DNA of 64,000 bases from Paracoccus versutus (GCF_000763885.1 NZ_JRKO01000016.1:36633-100632), one strand, 5' to 3'. Shown: positions 53,001 to 61,171, numbered from the stretch's first letter. A program made the numbers and translations. Notes: a model not told the origin generated them from the letters alone.

Positions 53001-53094
53001 TGGCGGAAGGGAGTGGGAGTCGAACCCACCAAAGACTGACGCAGCCTCAACCGGATTTGAAATCCGGCCGCCCCACCAGGAACGCTTCCCTTCC
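53001..53094 (-). tRNA. selC: Selenocysteine tRNA (anticodon UCA)
   Basis: The 94-nt gene folds as tRNA-Sec. It has an 8-bp acceptor stem (GGAAGGGA with TCCCTTCC), discriminator G and encoded CCA, the anticodon stem-loop CCGGATTTCAAATCCGG with anticodon TCA, a long variable arm and T-loop GTTCGACTC. The 8-bp acceptor and UCA anticodon exclude Ser or Leu tRNAs. It lies 11 bp after the thioredoxin-reductase-like gene on the same strand, so selB, that gene and selC are likely co-transcribed. Confidence 0.95.
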
Positions 53095-53105
53095 ATCGCC
53101 GCCCC

Positions 53106-54023
53106 TCAGGCGGCCTGCAGCCGGGCGCAGATCGCCGCCACGGCCCGGTTCGCATCTTCCAGCGCATGGCCGACCTCGCCGCCAAACCCCGCGCGCACCG
53201 CACCTATGGCATACATTCCCGGCAACGATGTCTCGAGATGGTCGTCTACGGCCAGCGGTTCCTGGCCCTGCACCGCGCCCGGCGGCAGGAAGCCGGTATT
53301 CGGCACCAACCCGACCATGGCGAAGAAGCCCTGCACCTCGACGCGGTCCTGCGCGCCGCTGCGCAGGTCGCGCAGCCGGGCATGGGAAAGCCCGCCCGCG
53401 CCCTCCAGCGCCTCGACCACGGTGCCGAAGCGGACCGAGATCGGCGCAGCGGCCCCGACCGCCTCGACGAAATCCGGGCGCGCGGTAAAGCGGTCGCCGC
53501 GATGGACCAGATGCACGACCGGGCAGTATTCGGCCAGGATCAGCGCCTCCTGCAGGGCGGAATCGCCGCCGCCCACCACCATGCCGGGCTTGCCGCGCAC
53601 CATCGGGCCGTCGCAATCGGCGCAATGCGAGACGCCGCGATGCTGGAACTCGGCCTCGCCGGGGATGCCGAGCGGGCGGTGGCCGGCGCCGCTGGCGACG
53701 ATCACGCTGCGCGCGGCGTGGCGTGCGGCGCCGGTGACGACGGTCCAGCCGCCGCCTTCGCCCGGCTCGATGGCGGTCACATGTTCGGGGATGTTTTCCA
53801 CCCCCAGCTCGGTGGCGCGCATCATCAGCTCGGCCGCCAGGTCGACGCCGGATTCCGGCATGCCCTCGGGGCCGGGCCAGAGCCTGTTGATGTTCAGCAC
53901 CAGACCGCCGAACATGCCGCCTTCGGCCAGGGCGACCCTGAGCCCCCGTTGCGCGGCCTGCCCGGCCGCCGCCATGCCGGCGACGCCGGAGCCGATGATG
54001 AAGATGTCGTAGGGATTGCTCAT
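53106..54023 (-). CDS. Thioredoxin reductase-like FAD/NAD(P) oxidoreductase
   Basis: The 305-residue protein has two dinucleotide-binding loops (GSGVAGMAAAGQAA and VVGGGDSALQEAL), the redox dithiol CADC in the position of the TrxB CxxC, and a C-terminal FAD loop YAIGAVRAGFGGEVGHALEDA. It should pass electrons from NAD(P)H to a thioredoxin or a small thiol or selenol protein. The start overlaps selB by 4 bp and selC follows 11 bp after its stop, so it probably serves the selenoprotein system. Confidence 0.88.
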   Translation of the reverse strand: MSNPYDIFIIGSGVAGMAAAGQAAQRGLRVALAEGGMFGGLVLNINRLWPGPEGMPESGVDLAAELMMRATELGVENIPEHVTAIEPGEGGGWTVVTGAARHAARSVIVASGAGHRPLGIPGEAEFQHRGVSHCADCDGPMVRGKPGMVVGGGDSALQEALILAEYCPVVHLVHRGDRFTARPDFVEAVGAAAPISVRFGTVVEALEGAGGLSHARLRDLRSGAQDRVEVQGFFAMVGLVPNTGFLPPGAVQGQEPLAVDDHLETSLPGMYAIGAVRAGFGGEVGHALEDANRAVAAICARLQAA

Positions 54024-55975
54024 CTCGTTCTCCTGTTCTGGATGCGGGGTGGATGCGCCGGCCCGGCCGCGGTCGCGGCCGTCGCGTCATGCCCGGCCCG
54101 CAGCAAGCGGACATTGCCCTGGCGAAGCGTGACCCCCTGCCGGTCCAGGCATTCCAGGATCTCGATGGCAAGGGCGCGCCCGGTCCCGATCACGTCGCGG
54201 TAGTCCGCGGCGCTGAACAGCCCCTCCGCGGACCGCCGCGCCGTCTCGGCCGCCTTGCGGGCCAGCGTCTCGACGGTTTCGGGCAGGGCAAAGCGCTCGG
54301 GCGTGATCTTGACCGCCTCGCCCAGGGCGGCCTTGCGGTGAAGCAGGTCGCGGACCTTCTGCAAGGGGATGCTGGTCTGGACCGACAGTTCGCGGGCGCT
54401 GGGGATCTGGAAGCCGGCATCTTCCAGGATCGGCCAGATCAGCGACCAGCTTTGCTTGTCCTGCGGGTTTGCCGTGGAATCGAAGCCGGCCAGCCGCAAT
54501 TGCGAGCCGACCAGTTCCAGCCCCCAGCCCGCGGCGCATTGCCGGACCAGGTCGGCAAAGACCTTGGCCTCCTGTCCGGGCGCGATTTCCTTGTGCAGCC
54601 GGCTCAGCTCGATCCCGCTGGCATCCTGCCGGGCGGCGTGAAAGCGCGCCACCGCCTCGGCGGCGCGCAGGCCCAGCCGCTCGGCGCGCATGAAGGAAAA
54701 GGCGGTGGGGATGCGCGTCCTGGTCAGCGGCGCCCCCTGGGGCAGCAGCTCCAGCGCCTGCGGCAGCGGCATGGTGTGGATGCGGGCGAACCAGTCCATC
54801 GGCACCCCGTCTGGCAGGCCGTCCAGAAGCGCCAGCAACCCCGCCTGCCTGTCGCGGCCGTCCAGCGCCTGCAAAACCGCGCTCCGCCGGCTGCGGCGAG
54901 AGGGCGGAAAGGGATTGACCACGAAACCGCCGCCGATGGTCCGGCTGGCCGATTGGTCGCGGATGATCAGCCGGTCGCCATGCGCGGCATGGACCGGGCG
55001 ATCCAGCCGCAGCTGTGCCAGCGCCTCCTGCCCGGCCTCGATGGCGCCGCCGCGGCGCAGCGCCAGCCGGGCCGGGATGTCGGCGGCGCCGATATGCAGA
55101 TGCAGCGGCGTCCAATGCGCCAGGGCCCGCGCCTCGCCCCGCAGAACCCGGATGCGCACGTCGATGCGGTCGGTCACGTGATCGGCCTCGGGGTGAACCA
55201 GCCAATCGCCACGCGCCACCGAGGCATGGTCGAGATTGGCCAGGTTGATCGCGCAGCGCTCGCCCGCGCGGACCAGCTCGACCGCCTGGCCGTGGCGCTG
55301 CAGCTTGCGCACCCGGCCGCGGATGCCGGCGGGGCTGACCAGCAGGCTGTCGCCGATCCGCACCTCTCCGGCCAGCAGGGTGCCGCGCAGGACCGTGCCG
55401 CTGCCGGCGGCGACGAAGACGCGGTCCACGACAAAGCGCGGCCAGGCGCCATCCGGCCTTTCCGGCGGGCTTTCCAGGGCTGCGACCTCGGCCAGCCGAT
55501 GCCGCAGCGCCCCGATCCCCGCGCCGGTCGTTGCCGAGACGGCGATCTGCGGAAAGGGCGGGAAGCCCGCGCTTTCCAGCAGCTCGTCGACCTCGGCGCG
55601 GACCTGCGCGATCCTGTCGGGGCCGGCCCGGTCGCATTTGGTGATGACCACCGTGCCGTCGCGCAGCCCGAGCAGGCCGAGGATATGCAGATGCTCGCGG
55701 GTCTGCGGCATCACCCCGTCGTCGGCCGCCACCACCAGCAGGGCATGGCCCACCGCATAGACCCCGCCCAGCATGTTGCGGATGAAGCGCTCGTGCCCCG
55801 GCACGTCGATGAAGCTCAGCATGCGGCCGTCGTCCAGCGGCAGATGGGCAAAGCCGACCTCGATCGAGATGCCGCGGGCCTTTTCCTCTTTCAGCCGGTC
55901 GGTCTCCATCCCGGTCAAGGCACGGACCAGCGTGGTCTTGCCGTGGTCGATATGGCCGGCCGTGGCGACGATCAT
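54020..55975 (-). CDS. selB: Selenocysteine-specific elongation factor SelB
   Basis: SelB is the GTPase that delivers Sec-tRNA to in-frame UGA codons by binding the SECIS hairpin. The 651-residue protein has the EF-Tu-like G domain (ATAGHIDHGKTTLVRALTG, RGISIEVGFAHL, DVPGHERF, TKCD) and C-terminal winged-helix repeats, including a final helix set near residues 570-635. The start at 55975 gives the canonical MIVATAGHIDHGK. The trx-like gene overlaps its stop. No selA or selD is in the window. Confidence 0.96.
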   Translation of the reverse strand: MIVATAGHIDHGKTTLVRALTGMETDRLKEEKARGISIEVGFAHLPLDDGRMLSFIDVPGHERFIRNMLGGVYAVGHALLVVAADDGVMPQTREHLHILGLLGLRDGTVVITKCDRAGPDRIAQVRAEVDELLESAGFPPFPQIAVSATTGAGIGALRHRLAEVAALESPPERPDGAWPRFVVDRVFVAAGSGTVLRGTLLAGEVRIGDSLLVSPAGIRGRVRKLQRHGQAVELVRAGERCAINLANLDHASVARGDWLVHPEADHVTDRIDVRIRVLRGEARALAHWTPLHLHIGAADIPARLALRRGGAIEAGQEALAQLRLDRPVHAAHGDRLIIRDQSASRTIGGGFVVNPFPPSRRSRRSAVLQALDGRDRQAGLLALLDGLPDGVPMDWFARIHTMPLPQALELLPQGAPLTRTRIPTAFSFMRAERLGLRAAEAVARFHAARQDASGIELSRLHKEIAPGQEAKVFADLVRQCAAGWGLELVGSQLRLAGFDSTANPQDKQSWSLIWPILEDAGFQIPSARELSVQTSIPLQKVRDLLHRKAALGEAVKITPERFALPETVETLARKAAETARRSAEGLFSAADYRDVIGTGRALAIEILECLDRQGVTLRQGNVRLLRAGHDATAATAAGPAHPPRIQNRRTR

Positions 55976-56046
55976 GGCCGCCCCGCCACGGGCCGGGCCC
56001 GATGCGGCAGGCCGTTGCGCAGAAAGATGGCGCTGCGGGAAACCAT
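55972..56046 (-). CDS. Possible 24-residue leader ORF coupled to selB
   Basis: An ATG at 56046 with GGAG about 6 nt upstream opens a 24-residue frame, MVSRSAIFLRNGLPHRARP..., whose TGA overlaps the selB ATG. The peptide matches nothing that I know. It could be a regulatory leader peptide or just a chance ORF; the rest of 55976-56163 shows no gene. Confidence 0.3.
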   Translation of the reverse strand: MVSRSAIFLRNGLPHRARPVAGRP

Positions 56047-56163
56047 GGCACGCTCCATTGTTGTCGATGATCCGGCTTGCGTCCGGCCCCGGCGGGCCGC
56101 GCGGGCCACGGGGGCATCGCGGCCACCCCTGGCCCATCCGGCACGGGGACCGCGCCCCCAGGG

Positions 56164-57192
56164 CTATTGCTTCAGCGCATCCAGCACGGATTGCGCGTCC
56201 AGCCCGGCCTTGGTCATGTCCTGCGCCCAGGCGGCGACCACGCCCTCGAATTTCTCCTCGAACTGGGCGATCTGCTCGGGGGTCAGTTCGACGACGCTAT
56301 GGCCGTTCTCGGCCACGATCCGGTCGCGGATCACCAGGGTTTCGCGATCCTCGTAGCTGCAAAGCTGGTCCTGCGCCTTCAGCCCGGCCTCGGCCACGAT
56401 CTGCCGCACGTCCTCGGGCAGCTTGTTCCAGCTGGCCTCGCTGATGGCGAAGCCGACCAGGTTGCCGCCGAAGCGCGGGCCGTGGACCGAGTATTTCAGC
56501 AGGTTCTCCAGGTCGAAGTCGGGCAGGCTGACATAGGGATAGAACGTCCCGTCGATGGTCCCGCGGCTGAGCGAATCGTAAAGCTCGCCCACCGGGGCCT
56601 GGATCGGCACGGCGCCCAGCTGGCTGGCGGTCTTGCCGACGGCATTGCCGTTCGCGCGGATCTTCAGCCCCTTGATCGCCTCGATCCCCTCGGGCCGGAC
56701 CCTGGTGGTCATCAGCACGTTGGGCGGGATCACGTTGGCGAAAAGCACGCGCATGCCCTGCGCCTTGTATTCGCTGTCGCCCAGAAGGCCGCCGGGCTTC
56801 ACGATGTCCCAGACCATATGCGTGCCTTCGCAGGACGAATCGTAAAGCCCCGGCAGCTCGCCCGCGGTCGAGAGCGGCAGCTTGTCGGGGGAATATTGCG
56901 GGACGAAGAAGGCGATGTCGGCGATCCCCGAGGACAGCACCGACAGCATGTCCTTGCCCAGCTGGCCCGCCGGATAGACCTCGAAGCGGACGCGGCCGTC
57001 GGTCCTGGCGGTGATCTCGTCCGTCATGACCTGGCCGCCCTGCTTCCAGATATAGACATCCGCCGGCAGCAGATGCGCGATCTTCAGCGTGATCGTGTCC
57101 TCCGCCATCGCGGGCCCGGCCAGCAGCGCCAGCGCCGCGGCGGGACCGACGAGGCGGCTGCCCTGTCGGAACACGGCTTTCCATGAAATCAT
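56164..57192 (-). CDS. TRAP transporter solute-binding protein (DctP family), lone gene
   Basis: The 342-residue periplasmic protein has a signal peptide (cleavage after PAMA) and the DctP fold (TITLKIAHLLPADVYIWKQGG; VYPAGQLGKDMLSVLSSGIADIAF; GLKIRANGNAVGKTA), which usually supplies the conserved Arg for a carboxylate. No dctQ or dctM membrane genes are adjacent, so it must use partners elsewhere or act as a sensor protein. GGAGG lies 6 nt before the ATG. A LysR-type box is upstream, shared with the divergent dehydrogenase gene. Confidence 0.9.
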   Translation of the reverse strand: MISWKAVFRQGSRLVGPAAALALLAGPAMAEDTITLKIAHLLPADVYIWKQGGQVMTDEITARTDGRVRFEVYPAGQLGKDMLSVLSSGIADIAFFVPQYSPDKLPLSTAGELPGLYDSSCEGTHMVWDIVKPGGLLGDSEYKAQGMRVLFANVIPPNVLMTTRVRPEGIEAIKGLKIRANGNAVGKTASQLGAVPIQAPVGELYDSLSRGTIDGTFYPYVSLPDFDLENLLKYSVHGPRFGGNLVGFAISEASWNKLPEDVRQIVAEAGLKAQDQLCSYEDRETLVIRDRIVAENGHSVVELTPEQIAQFEEKFEGVVAAWAQDMTKAGLDAQSVLDALKQ

Positions 57193-57307
57193 GATGTCCT
57201 CCCTGATCTGTCTTCGCCGGCCGGGGCCTGGCGATCGGGCGTCTCCTCCACCCGGACGCAGGGATGATGCGGCAATTTCCAGCGCGCACCTACGACGAAA
57301 GCACCTG

Positions 57308-57324
57308 CATAGGCACCGCCTATG
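57308..57324. promoter_or_regulatory. LysR-type operator, site A
   Basis: CATAGG-CACCG-CCTATG is a perfect palindrome with T-N11-A spacing in the gap between the divergent TRAP-binding-protein and dehydrogenase genes. On the minus side a -35-like TAGGTG lies 15 nt away and CATCAT follows at 17-nt spacing, the same geometry as at site B. Confidence 0.7.
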
Positions 57325-57412
57325 ATCGACATCGGGCCGCGCCGGTATTCCCCGCCACCGCCAGGCCGCTAGGCTTGCGGGGAACCGGGCCATGACGAGG
57401 GGAGGGGCGGCA

Positions 57413-58186
57413 ATGGATCTGGACATCAAGGGGTTGCGCGTCGTCGTCACCGGGGGCGCCCTGGGGCTGGGCGCGGAAATCGTGCGCCGTTTCCTGGCAG
57501 AAGGCGCGCGCGTCCATGCCTGCGACATCGACGAGGCGGCGCTTGGCCGGCTTGGCCGGCAGGACGGGCTGTCGCTGGGCGCCTGCGACGTGGCCGACCC
57601 GCAATCGGTCGAGCGGATGCTGGCCGCGGCGGTGCAGGTCCTGGGCGGGCTCGACTGTCTCGTCAACAATGCCGCCGTCTCGGGGCCGCTGGCCCCGGTC
57701 GAGGAAACCGAGATCGCGGCCTGGGAACATTGCCTGCGGGTCTGCCTGTTCGGGCAGTATTACTGCTGCCGCTTTGCCGTGCCGCATCTTCGGCGCTCGG
57801 CGAACGGCTCGATCGTCAACCTGTCCTCGGCGGCGGGGAAGTTCGGCTTTACCAACCGCTCGGCCTATGCCGCGGCGAAATCGGGCATCCTGGGCCTGAC
57901 CCGCACGCTCTCGCGCGAGCTGGGGCCGGCGGGGGTCCGCTGCAACGCGGTGCTGCCCGGCATCGTCGACGGCGACCGGCTGCAGCGCGTGCTGGCGGCG
58001 AATGCCCAGGCGCAGGGCCGCAGCCCCGAGGCGGTGGCGCAGGATTGGCTGGCCCATGCCTCGATCAAAAGGATGTTGAAGGCCGGGGAGGTGGCTGACA
58101 TGATCGCTTATCTGGCCTCGCCGCGGGGGCGCTCGATCTCGGGGCAGGCGATCAGCATCGACGGCGACCTGCAAATGCTCGCCTGA
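57413..58186 (+). CDS. Short-chain dehydrogenase/reductase
   Basis: The 257-residue classical SDR has the NAD(P) loop TGGALGLGAEIV, NNAAVSG and the catalytic Ser-Tyr-Lys (SSAAGKFG, YAAAKSG). Asp in ACDIDEAAL after beta-2 suggests NAD preference. It oxidises or reduces an alcohol/ketone of unknown identity. The start at 57413 has GAGGGGAGGGG upstream. It is divergent from the TRAP gene and followed by the LysR gene on the same strand. Confidence 0.92.
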   Translation: MDLDIKGLRVVVTGGALGLGAEIVRRFLAEGARVHACDIDEAALGRLGRQDGLSLGACDVADPQSVERMLAAAVQVLGGLDCLVNNAAVSGPLAPVEETEIAAWEHCLRVCLFGQYYCCRFAVPHLRRSANGSIVNLSSAAGKFGFTNRSAYAAAKSGILGLTRTLSRELGPAGVRCNAVLPGIVDGDRLQRVLAANAQAQGRSPEAVAQDWLAHASIKRMLKAGEVADMIAYLASPRGRSISGQAISIDGDLQMLA

Positions 58187-58255
58187 CCGTTGCGGGCGGA
58201 GGAGGCGCGGCATGTCCCGACCAGCCATACCGGCGCTTGCCGGACATGCCCGGCC

Positions 58256-59245
58256 ATGACGGCCGTGGACAACAAGCCGCCGCGGCTGGAGCTGCGGCAG
58301 CTGCGCTACGTGGCCATGGTGGCGGAATGCGGCAGCATCACCCGCGCCGCCGCCCGGCTGGGCATCGCCCAGCCCTCGCTGTCCGAGGCGCTGTCCCGGC
58401 TTGAACAGGATCTCGACACCGCGCTGCTGGTGCGCGGCAAGCATGGCGTGATCCTGACCGAGGCCGGCGCCACCCTGGCCGAGACCGGCCGGCAGGTGCT
58501 GGACACCATCGACACCGCGCTGGAGCAGGTCCAGAAGCTGGGCCACCAGAGCCGGCGCGAGATCGCGGTCGGCCTGCCGATGACGCTGACCGGGCTGATG
58601 GCGGTGCCGCTGGCCGACAGCATCGCCCACGAGCATCCCGACATCCGCGTGCAGATCACCGAGGCGACCACCACGGTCCTGCTGGAGCAGCTGGCCAGCG
58701 GCGCGCTGGACCTTGCGGTCTGCTATGGCGGGGCGGATTTCGACGCCTTCGCCGCGCAGCCGATCTTCGAGGAAGAGCTGTTCCTGGTCGCCGCCTCGGA
58801 CAACTGGAGCGAAAGCCCGGTCATCGACGGCCTGGCTCAGAAGGCCATCGCCTTCGATCGCCTGGCGGATCTGCCGCTGGTCCTGCCGGCAAAGCAGAAC
58901 CCGATGCGGCTGATGCTGGATCGCCTGGCCAAGGCGCATAAATGCGAACTGAAACCGCTGCTGGAGCTGGATTCGCTGCTGAGCCTGGTGACATTCGCCA
59001 GCCGGGCCAGCGCGCATATCGTCCTGTCCCATGCCGCGGTGGTCAAGGAGGTGGCGAACGGAACGCTGGTGCTGGTCCCCTTCCGCGAGCCGGCACCGAC
59101 CCATACCGCCTATCTGCTGCGCCGGCGCGACCGGCCGGTGTCCTCGGCCAGCCTGCTGGTCGAGCGGATGATCCTGTCGGTGCTGGCCGAGATGATCGCC
59201 CGCTATCGCCTGAAGGCGCGGCTGCTGAAACCGGCCGGCGACTGA
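58256..59245 (+). CDS. LysR-family transcriptional regulator
   Basis: The 329-residue protein has an N-terminal winged helix-turn-helix (LRYVAMVAECGSITRAAARL, then AQPSLSEALSRLEQDL) and the substrate-binding effector domain of LysR proteins (VGLPMTLTGLMAVPL; LDLAVCYGG). It lies centrally in the selenoprotein block and is the best candidate to bind the four T-N11-A palindromes. The start is uncertain: no good ribosome site is at 58256, while GGAGGAG further upstream leads an out-of-frame ATG. Confidence 0.9.
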   Translation: MTAVDNKPPRLELRQLRYVAMVAECGSITRAAARLGIAQPSLSEALSRLEQDLDTALLVRGKHGVILTEAGATLAETGRQVLDTIDTALEQVQKLGHQSRREIAVGLPMTLTGLMAVPLADSIAHEHPDIRVQITEATTTVLLEQLASGALDLAVCYGGADFDAFAAQPIFEEELFLVAASDNWSESPVIDGLAQKAIAFDRLADLPLVLPAKQNPMRLMLDRLAKAHKCELKPLLELDSLLSLVTFASRASAHIVLSHAAVVKEVANGTLVLVPFREPAPTHTAYLLRRRDRPVSSASLLVERMILSVLAEMIARYRLKARLLKPAGD

Positions 59246-59280
59246 GGCGCGTCAGGGTGCGCCGGGGCGCACCCCGCGCC
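59246..59280. terminator. Bidirectional terminator between convergent genes
   Basis: An 8-bp stem GGGTGCGC-CGGG-GCGCACCC is enclosed by a second stem GGCGCG/CGCGCC, filling the 39-bp gap between the LysR stop and the stop of the opposing 344-residue protein gene. It could terminate both transcripts. Confidence 0.6.
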
Positions 59281-59284
59281 TGGT

Positions 59285-60319
59285 TCAGGGCAGCCGGATC
59301 TTCTTCGTCACCGCCATGTTGCCGAAGGTCGCGCAATACGAGTTGTGATAGGCCTCGGGCCCCCCCGCCACCGCGATCAGGATGTCCTCGGCCCTGGCCG
59401 TGACCATGTTCCTGCCGTCGATGATGTTGCGCGAGTTCTGCTCGACCGCGCTGACCTCCTGGGGCAGTTCGCTGGCCGGAAAGGTGGCGCGGCGGAACAG
59501 CTCCTCGCGGATGCGCGGCTTGTCGTAGCCCTGCTTGGCCAGCAGGTCGGCATGGCCGGGATTGAGGAACAGGATCGGGTTGCCTTCGCCCAGCAGCATG
59601 TTGTTGGCGGCAAAGGACACCATGCCGCTGGCCAGCGTGCGCAGGATGCTCTCGGCCTGCTGGAAGCACACGAACATGTTGCCGATGTCCTGCACGCCGA
59701 CCACGGTGACGGTGCTGTCCTCCGGCTCGAAGCCGCGCTCGACATGCAAGGGCACCCAGGGGCTTTCCTCCTCGGCCTCGCCCAGGCACATGGTGTATTT
59801 GCCCGGCTGGCCCAGGGTGGCCTTGTCCACCTCTTCGGGGATGGCGCCGCCGATGTTGAGCATGATCAGCCGGATCGCCCGGCCGATGGTGGCATTCGCC
59901 CGCCGCCCCGGACCCAGCGCATTGCGCCCGCAGTTCAGGTCCAGCTGCTGCCGGACCGGGCCGTTGACCAGGATCAGCGGCCCGACCGGGTTGGTGGTGG
60001 TGGCGACGCCGAACAGGTTGAACTGCGGCTCGACCAGCGCCTCGACCACCGCGATCAGCACCGGCATGTATTCCGGCAGGCAGCCGGCCATGACGGCGTT
60101 GACCGCGATCCCCGTCACGGTGGCCAGATGGTTGGCCGGCGGGATCACGGCGATCTCGTCCGAGCCGGGCCGGCCCGATGCGGCGATGAACCGCTGCACT
60201 AGGTCGTCGGTAGGCGGGATGACCGGCATGCCGTCGGTCAGTCCCATGCGATAGAGCGTGTCGAACAGCTCGGCCGGATCGGCCGGCGCCTCGATCATGG
60301 CGGCGTTCTGCTGGTTCAT
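59285..60319 (-). CDS. Uncharacterised 344-residue protein coupled to the UGSC selenoprotein
   Basis: I do not recognise a named family. The protein is cytoplasmic, with no signal peptide, and has several conserved-looking Cys (AGCLPEYMP, DLNCGRNA, YTMCLGEAEEE, CNPV-free) and a Gly-rich central region (NPVGPLILVNGPVR). Its ATG overlaps the selenoprotein TGA stop (ATGA), so expression is tightly coupled and a complex with the selenoprotein is likely. The Cys residues could be redox partners of the selenocysteine or metal ligands. Either role is inference. Confidence 0.8.
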   Translation of the reverse strand: MNQQNAAMIEAPADPAELFDTLYRMGLTDGMPVIPPTDDLVQRFIAASGRPGSDEIAVIPPANHLATVTGIAVNAVMAGCLPEYMPVLIAVVEALVEPQFNLFGVATTTNPVGPLILVNGPVRQQLDLNCGRNALGPGRRANATIGRAIRLIMLNIGGAIPEEVDKATLGQPGKYTMCLGEAEEESPWVPLHVERGFEPEDSTVTVVGVQDIGNMFVCFQQAESILRTLASGMVSFAANNMLLGEGNPILFLNPGHADLLAKQGYDKPRIREELFRRATFPASELPQEVSAVEQNSRNIIDGRNMVTARAEDILIAVAGGPEAYHNSYCATFGNMAVTKKIRLP

Positions 60320-60885
60320 TCCGTATCTCCCCCGCCTTGCCGCCCCGCCCCGACAGCGCCCGGTGCGATCAGGCCGACATAGGTCTCGACGATGGTTTCG
60401 GTGACGCGCGCCACCTCTCCCTCCGCGTAGAATTGCGGGTTGAGCGGAAAGACGATGGTGGGCAGATCCGGCATTCCCCGTCCCGTGCGCGCCATCCTGG
60501 CAAGCGCGGTGAAGCGTTCGGTGACAAAGACGACCGAGGGGATTCCGCGTTTGGTCAATTCGATGCAGTCATGGACACTCCACGACGTGCATGAGCCTCA
60601 GTTGGCCAGGCCGACGACGGCAAAATCGCCCAGCCGGGCGGCCTCGGCGATCACGGCCTCGTCGACGGCGGTGCTGACCGGGACGTCGAACTGGATCACG
60701 TCCTTGACGCCATAGCGCGACTTCAGCGCGGTGCCCAGATGGTCGATCATCTCGTCCATGCAGGTCCAGTGGTTGTTCAGCACCACCATGGTCTTGCCCT
60801 GCAAGCCGTCGATCTTGGGATAAAGCTGCGCCGCGGCATCGCGGGCCTTGGCACGCGGATCATGGATAAACAGTCGTTCCGTCAT
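60316..60885 (-). CDS. UGSC-family selenoprotein (in-frame TGA = selenocysteine)
   Basis: The frame opens at ATG 60885 (AGGAGG upstream), reads 95 residues to TGA at 60598-60600 and continues for 93 residues with family-like sequence: VVGLAN-U-GSCTSWSVHDC, then ELTKRGIPSVVFVTERF. The UGSC tetrad is the known signature of a selenoprotein family described only from sequence surveys. The U-x-x-C pair probably forms a selenenylsulfide redox centre. The motif recalls the U-G-x-C region of glycine/betaine reductase protein B, suggesting reductive chemistry. selC and selB are in the same window. Ordinary callers would make two ORFs. Confidence 0.9.
60569..60594 (-). other. SECIS-like hairpin directly after the Sec codon
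   Basis: Three nucleotides after the UGA, TCATG-CAC pairs with GTG-(TC)-CATGA around an 8-nt loop (GTCGTGGA). The apical loop starts 11 nt after the UGA, about where bacterial SelB expects its signal. The stem is modest (8 bp with a 2-nt bulge). Confidence 0.6.
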
Positions 60886-60932
60886 GGTTCCCTCCTGAAA
60901 ACGCGGGGGGCGCGATGGCCCTGGTGCCCTGG

Positions 60933-60993
60933 ATGATCCGGCAGAACGGCCCGTGAGGCAATCGCCGAGCGGGCCGCATAGGCGCCCCCTATG
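60933..60993 (-). promoter_or_regulatory. LysR-type operator site B and promoter of the selenoprotein operon
   Basis: CATAGG-CGCCC-CCTATG (60977-60993) has T-N11-A geometry. Fifteen nt downstream on the minus strand is TTGCCT (60956-60961) as -35, then a 17-nt spacer and GATCAT (60933-60938) as -10. The site lies about 92 bp upstream of the selenoprotein start, the classical LysR activator position near -60. Confidence 0.7.
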
Positions 60994-61109
60994 CCAAAGC
61001 CGCGGCGCGCCTAGGCATGGCGGGGGGACAGGCCCGGCCCTGGGTCGGCGCGGCGCGGGCGCTCGCATGGGGCAAGGCCGGCGACGTGCCGGAACGGCCT
61101 CCCCTGGCT

Positions 61110-61171
61110 CCTATGGCATTCATAGGCCCGCTTCAGATTCGTTGACGGTGCCGGCCGCCGCCGACTAGGCT
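61110..61171 (+). promoter_or_regulatory. LysR-type operator site C and promoter of the transglutaminase-like gene
   Basis: CCTATG-GCATT-CATAGG (61110-61126) has T-N11-A geometry with arms in the opposite order to sites A and B. TTGACG follows at 15 nt (61142-61147) and TAGGCT at 18-nt spacing (61166-61171). The rest of the 403-bp gap 60886-61288 holds site B and nothing else that I recognise. Confidence 0.65.

Noticed and set aside
53001..53024. Attachment-site duplication of the selC 3' end
   Set aside because: I could not find a second copy of the tRNA 3' sequence within the window.
55976..56163. selA remnant upstream of selB
   Set aside because: None of the frames shows SelA-like sequence; only a short coupled ORF is visible.
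57320..59104. Long minus-strand frame opposite the SDR and LysR genes
   Set aside because: It overlaps two clear genes antisense and has a low-complexity Gln/Arg/Gly composition.
60316..60558. Separate 80-residue gene after the TGA
   Set aside because: It has no ribosome site and begins in the middle of the family domain; the frame is continuous with the upstream part through a selenocysteine codon.
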